Below the pieces are notes generated by a model. That model made no database searches. It worked only from the letters and a program-made list of their open reading frames with translations, and was not told the origin of the DNA. From Odoribacter sp. (lineage in GTDB: Bacteria > Bacteroidota > Bacteroidia > Bacteroidales > Prolixibacteraceae), in the NCBI GenBank assembly GCA_013824715.1, contig PNOH01000035.1:1-45268 (forward strand): DNA of 45,268 nt. The letters are read 5' to 3'. Below are positions 41,628 to 45,268 of this stretch, piece by piece. Position numbers and translations under genes: made by a program. Positions within the stretch are counted from its first letter, which is position 1, and every line of letters starts with the position of its first letter.

Positions 41628-41996
41628 ATGACAATTAAACCTATAAAAACAGAGTCTGATTACAGATTAGCGCTAAAAAGATTGGAAGAAATCTTTGACG
41701 CAGCAATTGGAACTGAGGAAAGCGACGAGGCTGATGTACTAGGATTATTGGTCGATGAACATGAGAAAAAACATTTTCCTATTGAGCCACCTGACCCAAT
41801 TGAGGCGATTAAAATACGAATGGAAGATATGCATTTAAAGCAAGTTGACTTGGTAGAAGCTATTGGAGGAAAGAGCAGAGTTTCCGAGATACTTAACCGA
41901 AAACGCAAATTGACCGTAGAGATGATACGCGAATTGACAAATAAGTTAAATATTTCACCTAGGGTATTAATAAAAGATTACAAATTGACGCTTTAG
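41628..41996 (+). CDS. higA: HigA-family antitoxin with HTH domain
   Basis: This 122-residue partner of HigB binds the toxin and represses the operon promoter. The N-terminal part (SDYRLALKRLEEIFDAAIGTEESDEADVLGLLVDEHEKKHFPI, about residues 10-52) is the HigA signature region. An XRE-type helix-turn-helix lies at about 60-112 (IRMEDMHLKQVDLVEAIGGKSRVSEILNRKRKLTVEMIRELTNKL). It starts 11 nt after higB. From its stop to 42121 there is 125 bp with two direct copies of GCCAGTTAA (42032 and 42045) but no gene. Confidence 0.95.
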   Translation: MTIKPIKTESDYRLALKRLEEIFDAAIGTEESDEADVLGLLVDEHEKKHFPIEPPDPIEAIKIRMEDMHLKQVDLVEAIGGKSRVSEILNRKRKLTVEMIRELTNKLNISPRVLIKDYKLTL

Positions 41997-42121
41997 GAAA
42001 ACACGATTTCCCAATCGAGTAGTCCGCCCTCGCCAGTTAACCTGCCAGTTAAGGCCTTTAAAAAATGTGACAATTTTTTACACGTTTAAAACATGACTTC
42101 AGTACTGAAAATCTAAAAACC

Positions 42122-43105
42122 ATGAATAGTCAATCAGAAATATTGTTTTATACCGCCGATGATGGCAAAACTAAACTTCAGGTTAGACTTGAAGACGATA
42201 CAGTTTGGCTGACACAGAAACAAATTGCCGAATTGTTTGACAAAGGCAGGGTAACAATTACAGAACACATTAAAAATGTTTTTACTGAAGGGGAATTAAA
42301 TGAAGATTCAGTATGTCGGAAATTCCGACATACTGCCGACGATGGCAAGATTTATGATACACAATATTATAACCTCGATGTAATTATCTCTGTCGGTTAT
42401 CGTGTAAAATCGCAAAGAGGCACGCAGTTTCGTATATGGGCAACACAACGGCTAAAGGAGTACATCGTAAAAGGCTTTGCGTTGGACGATGAACGATTAA
42501 AGCAAGGAGGTAAAAATTCACGCTATTTTCAGGAGTTGCTTCAACGCATCCGGGATATCCGAAGCAGTGAGCGGAATTTTTACCAACAGGTGACCGATAT
42601 TTACGCAACCAGTACCGACTACAATCCCAAAAATGAATTGACTCAAAAATTCTTTGCAACCGTGCAAAACAAAATGCATTATGCTGTACACGGTCAAACG
42701 GCTGCCGAATTGATAAATAATCGCGCCGACAGTACAAAACCATTGATGGGATTGGTAAACTTTAAAGGCGATTATATAACAGCTCAAGATGTAAAAATAG
42801 CAAAGAACTACCTGACAGAGAAGGAACTCAATCAACTGAACCTAATCGTGTCACTTTATCTTGATTTTGCCGAGTTGCAAGCTTCAAATGAACGACCTAT
42901 GAAAATGGCCGAGTGGATCGCAAAACTTGATCAGTTTTTGTCATTAAGCGAAAAAGAGCTATTGCAAAATGCAGGTAAAGTAAGAGCAGAAGAAGCAGCA
43001 AGGAAGGCTGGTGATGAATTTGAAAAATACAGGGCAGACCGACTAAAAAATCATATTTCCGATTTTGACAAAGCAGTCAAGGCACTTGAAAACAAAAACA
43101 AATAA
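42122..43105 (+). CDS. RhuM-family protein
   Basis: This 327-residue protein has a RhuM (virulence protein RhuM) domain over most of its length. It begins EILFYTADDGKTKLQVRLEDDTVWLTQKQIAELFDKGRVTITEHI, a winged-helix-like start. It continues YYNLDVIISVGYRVKSQRGTQFRIWATQRLKEYIVKGFALDDERL, which is the family hallmark, and the tail (about 250-327) is helical. RhuM proteins lie in genomic islands and near restriction or toxin systems, and their molecular role is unclear. It lies next to HigBA. A 27-bp near-perfect palindrome falls inside it at 42309-42335. Confidence 0.92.
   Translation: MNSQSEILFYTADDGKTKLQVRLEDDTVWLTQKQIAELFDKGRVTITEHIKNVFTEGELNEDSVCRKFRHTADDGKIYDTQYYNLDVIISVGYRVKSQRGTQFRIWATQRLKEYIVKGFALDDERLKQGGKNSRYFQELLQRIRDIRSSERNFYQQVTDIYATSTDYNPKNELTQKFFATVQNKMHYAVHGQTAAELINNRADSTKPLMGLVNFKGDYITAQDVKIAKNYLTEKELNQLNLIVSLYLDFAELQASNERPMKMAEWIAKLDQFLSLSEKELLQNAGKVRAEEAARKAGDEFEKYRADRLKNHISDFDKAVKALENKNK
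42309..42335. repeat. 27-bp palindrome inside the RhuM gene
   Basis: CAGTATGTCGGAA and TTCCGACATACTG are perfect 13-bp arms around one central base, encoding SVCRKFRHTA. This could be a binding site for the protein itself or a fold-back element in the mRNA. Confidence 0.7.
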
Positions 43106-43115
43106 GGAAAAACTC

Positions 43116-43520
43116 ATGAACCTCTCCTCACTCATTTCAAACATCCACTGGATTCCGGTGATCGTAATGACAGTCTTTTCGTTTGCTTTGGGCGCTGCCT
43201 GGCACCAAAAATTTCTTTTTGGCAAAACCTGGAAACAAGAAAATCATTCGACTCTGGACCAGAAAATGAACATCCCGCTTATTTTTGGCGGAACAGCCGT
43301 GATGCACTTTCTGGCTCTTGCCGGATTGAGTGCTTTGGTTTCCAATCAGGGCTGGCACAACGGGCTGCATATCGGGCTGTTGGTTTCGGCAGTATGGGTA
43401 CTTCCGGCTATGACTGCCACCTACCTGTTTGCCAACCGCTCCATGAAACTGCTGGCCATTGATGCCGGAATGTATGTTGTTCTGTTCGCCATAGCCGGAC
43501 TGGTGATGGGAATCTGGTAA
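43116..43520 (+). CDS. DUF1761-family membrane protein
   Basis: This 134-residue protein has four predicted membrane helices (about residues 9-27, 53-73, 80-101 and 110-132). It has the family features NIHWIPVIVMTVFSFALGAAWHQKFLFGKTWKQEN near the N terminus and WVLPAMTATYLFANRS later. The start at 43116 gives MNLSSLISNIHWIPV. A longer frame starting inside the RhuM gene is less likely. The function is unknown. It lies 10 nt after the RhuM gene but may not be related to it. Confidence 0.85.
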   Translation: MNLSSLISNIHWIPVIVMTVFSFALGAAWHQKFLFGKTWKQENHSTLDQKMNIPLIFGGTAVMHFLALAGLSALVSNQGWHNGLHIGLLVSAVWVLPAMTATYLFANRSMKLLAIDAGMYVVLFAIAGLVMGIW

Positions 43521-43552
43521 ACTGTTTTTAGTGTCATCCCGGCATTTTTAAT

Positions 43553-43582
43553 TTGACATTTCCCTCGAAGCTTTTACCTTTA
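43553..43582 (+). promoter_or_regulatory. Promoter for the GH43 gene
   Basis: TTG at 43553-43555, a 19-nt spacer, then TACCTTTA at 43575-43582 is a near match to the consensus, 35 nt upstream of the start codon. Confidence 0.5.
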
Positions 43583-43617
43583 CAATCCTGTTTGTTTAAA
43601 CCTAAACCCAACCTGAC

Positions 43618-44760
43618 ATGATCCGAAAAGCGCTATTCTTTATACTTTTCTTTTTCTGTGTTTTACTTCTGAAAGCGCAATCCCTAAAACAATTTACACC
43701 CGGCGAAATCTGGAACGACAACAACGGCAAGCATATTAACGCGCACGGTGGAGGAATCCTTTTCCATAAAGGTGTATATTACTGGTATGGCGAGCACAAA
43801 ATCGCCGGAAAGATTGGCAACTCAGCGCAGGTTGGAGTAAGCTGTTATTCGTCAAAAGATTTGTATAACTGGAAAGACGAAAGTATTGCCCTGAAAGTGG
43901 ATGAGACCAATCCGGAAAGCGATATTGCCAAAGGTTGTGTACTCGAACGTCCGAAGGTTATTTACAATACCAAAACCAAAAAGTTCGTAATGTGGTTTCA
44001 CCTCGAACTAAAAGGGAAAGGTTACGATGCCGCCCGAAGCGGGGTTGCCGTGAGCGATAAACCTACCGGCCCGTTCACTTTCCTGAAAAGCTTCCGTCCG
44101 AATGCCGGATACTGGCCGGTCAATGTGCAGCCTTGCCATAAAAAGCCGGTTGCCAGTTGGGTTAAAGCAAGCTATTGCGGCGGAAAAGGCTGTTTGCCTG
44201 CACATGTTGACTCAGTAAACCTTTTAGGTCGCGATTTCAAAGGCGGACAAATGGCCCGCGACATGAATTTATTCGTTGACGACGATGGATCGGCCTACCA
44301 CATCTATTCTTCCGAAGAAAACAGCATCCTGCATATTTCGAAACTAAGCGACGATTATCTGAACTACTCCGGACAATATTTCCGAGTATTTACGGGTAGA
44401 TATATGGAAGGCGCAACCATGTTTAAACGCCAGGGCAAATATTACATCATTGCCTCCGATTGCACGGGATGGAATCCCAATGCAGCACGATCAGCCATGG
44501 CCGACGAAATATTCGGAAATTGGACAGAACTCGGAAATCCGGCAGTTGGTAATGATTCGGAACTGACTTTTCGTTCGCAAAGCACTTATGTACTGAAGGT
44601 TCAGGGTAAAAAAGACAGTTACATTTTCATGGGCGACCGCTGGACACCGGATAACCCGATTGATGGCCGGTATATCTGGCTGCCAATTGTGTTTGAAGGA
44701 CATGTGCCGAAATTGTACTGGAAAGATAACTGGTCCTTCGACAAGCTCAGGAACCGGTAA
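43618..44760 (+). CDS. Secreted GH43-family glycoside hydrolase
   Basis: This 380-residue protein has a signal peptide (residues 1-20, ending LLLKAQ). It contains a five-bladed beta-propeller GH43 domain starting GEIWNDNNGKHINAHGGGILFHKGVYYWYGEHK, which marks a subgroup found in many Bacteroidota polysaccharide loci. ERPKVIYNTKTKKFVMWFH and MNLFVDDDGSAYHIYSSEEN supply acidic residues of the active site. MEGATMFKRQGKYYIIAS carries the candidate general acid Glu. Members act on arabinofuranosides, xylosides or galactans, so the substrate stays open. The gene has its own promoter and is followed by a long non-coding repeat region. Confidence 0.9.
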   Translation: MIRKALFFILFFFCVLLLKAQSLKQFTPGEIWNDNNGKHINAHGGGILFHKGVYYWYGEHKIAGKIGNSAQVGVSCYSSKDLYNWKDESIALKVDETNPESDIAKGCVLERPKVIYNTKTKKFVMWFHLELKGKGYDAARSGVAVSDKPTGPFTFLKSFRPNAGYWPVNVQPCHKKPVASWVKASYCGGKGCLPAHVDSVNLLGRDFKGGQMARDMNLFVDDDGSAYHIYSSEENSILHISKLSDDYLNYSGQYFRVFTGRYMEGATMFKRQGKYYIIASDCTGWNPNAARSAMADEIFGNWTELGNPAVGNDSELTFRSQSTYVLKVQGKKDSYIFMGDRWTPDNPIDGRYIWLPIVFEGHVPKLYWKDNWSFDKLRNR

Positions 44761-44821
44761 CAGGAGAAGGGAGAACGGGAAAAGGAGAATGGAGACAGGA
44801 AAAACCGGGACATGGGTATTA

Positions 44822-45263
44822 ATCGCGTAGCGATGTCAGTATGGTAGTAAAGCAACATGCAAAATAAGAATTCGTCCGTGAAATAAGATTAATCAAAGTA
44901 AAATCCTGTTTCGGACGGAGTGAGAAACAAGCGGAAAAAAGCAATATCCTTTGCCGTTCGCCTTTAGGCAACGGACATGAAAACCATCATTAACAGGGCT
45001 AAAGCCCAAAAATAAAACAATTACCAATCCGTCACATGAATGTGACGGCAAAGGATATAGCGACGATCTATAGTTTGAAAAATTGAACAATGAATTATTG
45101 TGGCGAGGATCAGCGCCAGAGGTGCGAAATATTTGTAGAAAACAGCTTGAAAGGCGATTCCCCGTCCGCGAAAAGATGTTGAGCAAAGCTGAAATATTGT
45201 TTCGGACGGAATGGAGGGAAATCAACAATGCATTATCCTTTGCCGTTCGCCTTTAGGCAACGG
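44822..45263. repeat. REP-like palindrome cluster, locus 3
   Basis: This fills most of the 508-bp non-coding end of the window. Modules in order are: ATCGCGTAGCGATG near 44822-44835; the 45-nt CGTCCG...CGGACG unit at 44873-44917; CCTTTGCCGTTCGCC plus TTTAGGCAACGG at about 44948-44974; GGGCTAAAGCCC at 44996-45007; CCGTCACATGAATGTGACGG with CAAAGGATA at 45029-45057; a second 46-nt CGTCCG...CGGACG unit at 45163-45208; and a second CCTTTGCCGTTCGCC...CAACGG at about 45237-45263. No gene is seen here. Confidence 0.8.
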
Positions 45264-45268
45264 ACATG

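Noticed and set aside
44761-45268. tRNA or other RNA gene in the final non-coding stretch
   Set aside because: I found no cloverleaf or conserved tRNA boxes; the hairpins are explained by the REP-like modules.

Overview
The window comes from a chromosome of the Bacteroidota, most probably a Marinilabiliales or Prolixibacteraceae-type member of the Bacteroidales. The evidence is a SusC/SusD pair behind an ECF sigma factor and a FecR anti-sigma factor, many TAnnTTTG-type promoter elements, weak use of Shine-Dalgarno sites, Tat-exported Gfo/Idh proteins, a ThuA protein, and a tgt-lptF/G gene pair. The genus is inferred, not proven.

Layout. 1-4.5 kb, minus strand: a biotin carrier and an acyl-CoA carboxylase beta subunit, then an LptF/LptG permease behind tgt, with a 154-bp MITE-like inverted-repeat element between the two pairs. 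4.6-13.9 kb, plus strand: housekeeping genes. These are a degenerate family 2 glycosyltransferase, a sigma factor and rsmG; rpmH (52 codons); an antitoxin with a beheaded PIN toxin; a PASTA protein, an RluD-type pseudouridine synthase, ddl, dnaB and a conserved exported protein. 13.9-16.5 kb: an AT-rich restriction-modification cassette (endonuclease with HEAT-like repeats plus an M.PvuII-like methyltransferase). 16.6-22.4 kb: two Tat-exported Gfo/Idh oxidoreductases, a NagP/FucP-like sugar transporter, nagA and nagB, which look like an amino-sugar catabolic operon. 22.5-23.2 kb: a HEPN/MNT toxin-antitoxin pair.

23.3-36.3 kb: a carbohydrate-uptake locus (ECF sigma, FecR, SusC with STN domain, SusD, Gfo/Idh, ThuA), then a C69 dipeptidase and a clan GH-A lipoprotein hydrolase. 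A 47-codon ghost of the C69 gene lies 10 kb upstream of the intact gene. 36.3-39.6 kb: a DUF1905/YdeI protein, an AlkD-like repair protein and a GH35-type beta-galactosidase. 39.7-43.1 kb: an AT-rich accessory island with a cut-off ORF behind a good promoter, a frameshifted TIR protein, HigB/HigA and a RhuM protein. 43.1-45.3 kb: a small membrane protein, a GH43 enzyme, and a dense cluster of REP-like palindromes.

The most interesting non-coding signals are two. The first is a ~110-bp structured element that directly follows two unrelated defence cassettes (16481-16590 and 41102-41215). The second is a REP-like family (9690-9877, 37808-37913, 44822-45263) in which a conserved CCTTTGCCGT tag precedes hairpins whose arms differ but still pair. 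All calls come from reading the sequence; no database search was run.
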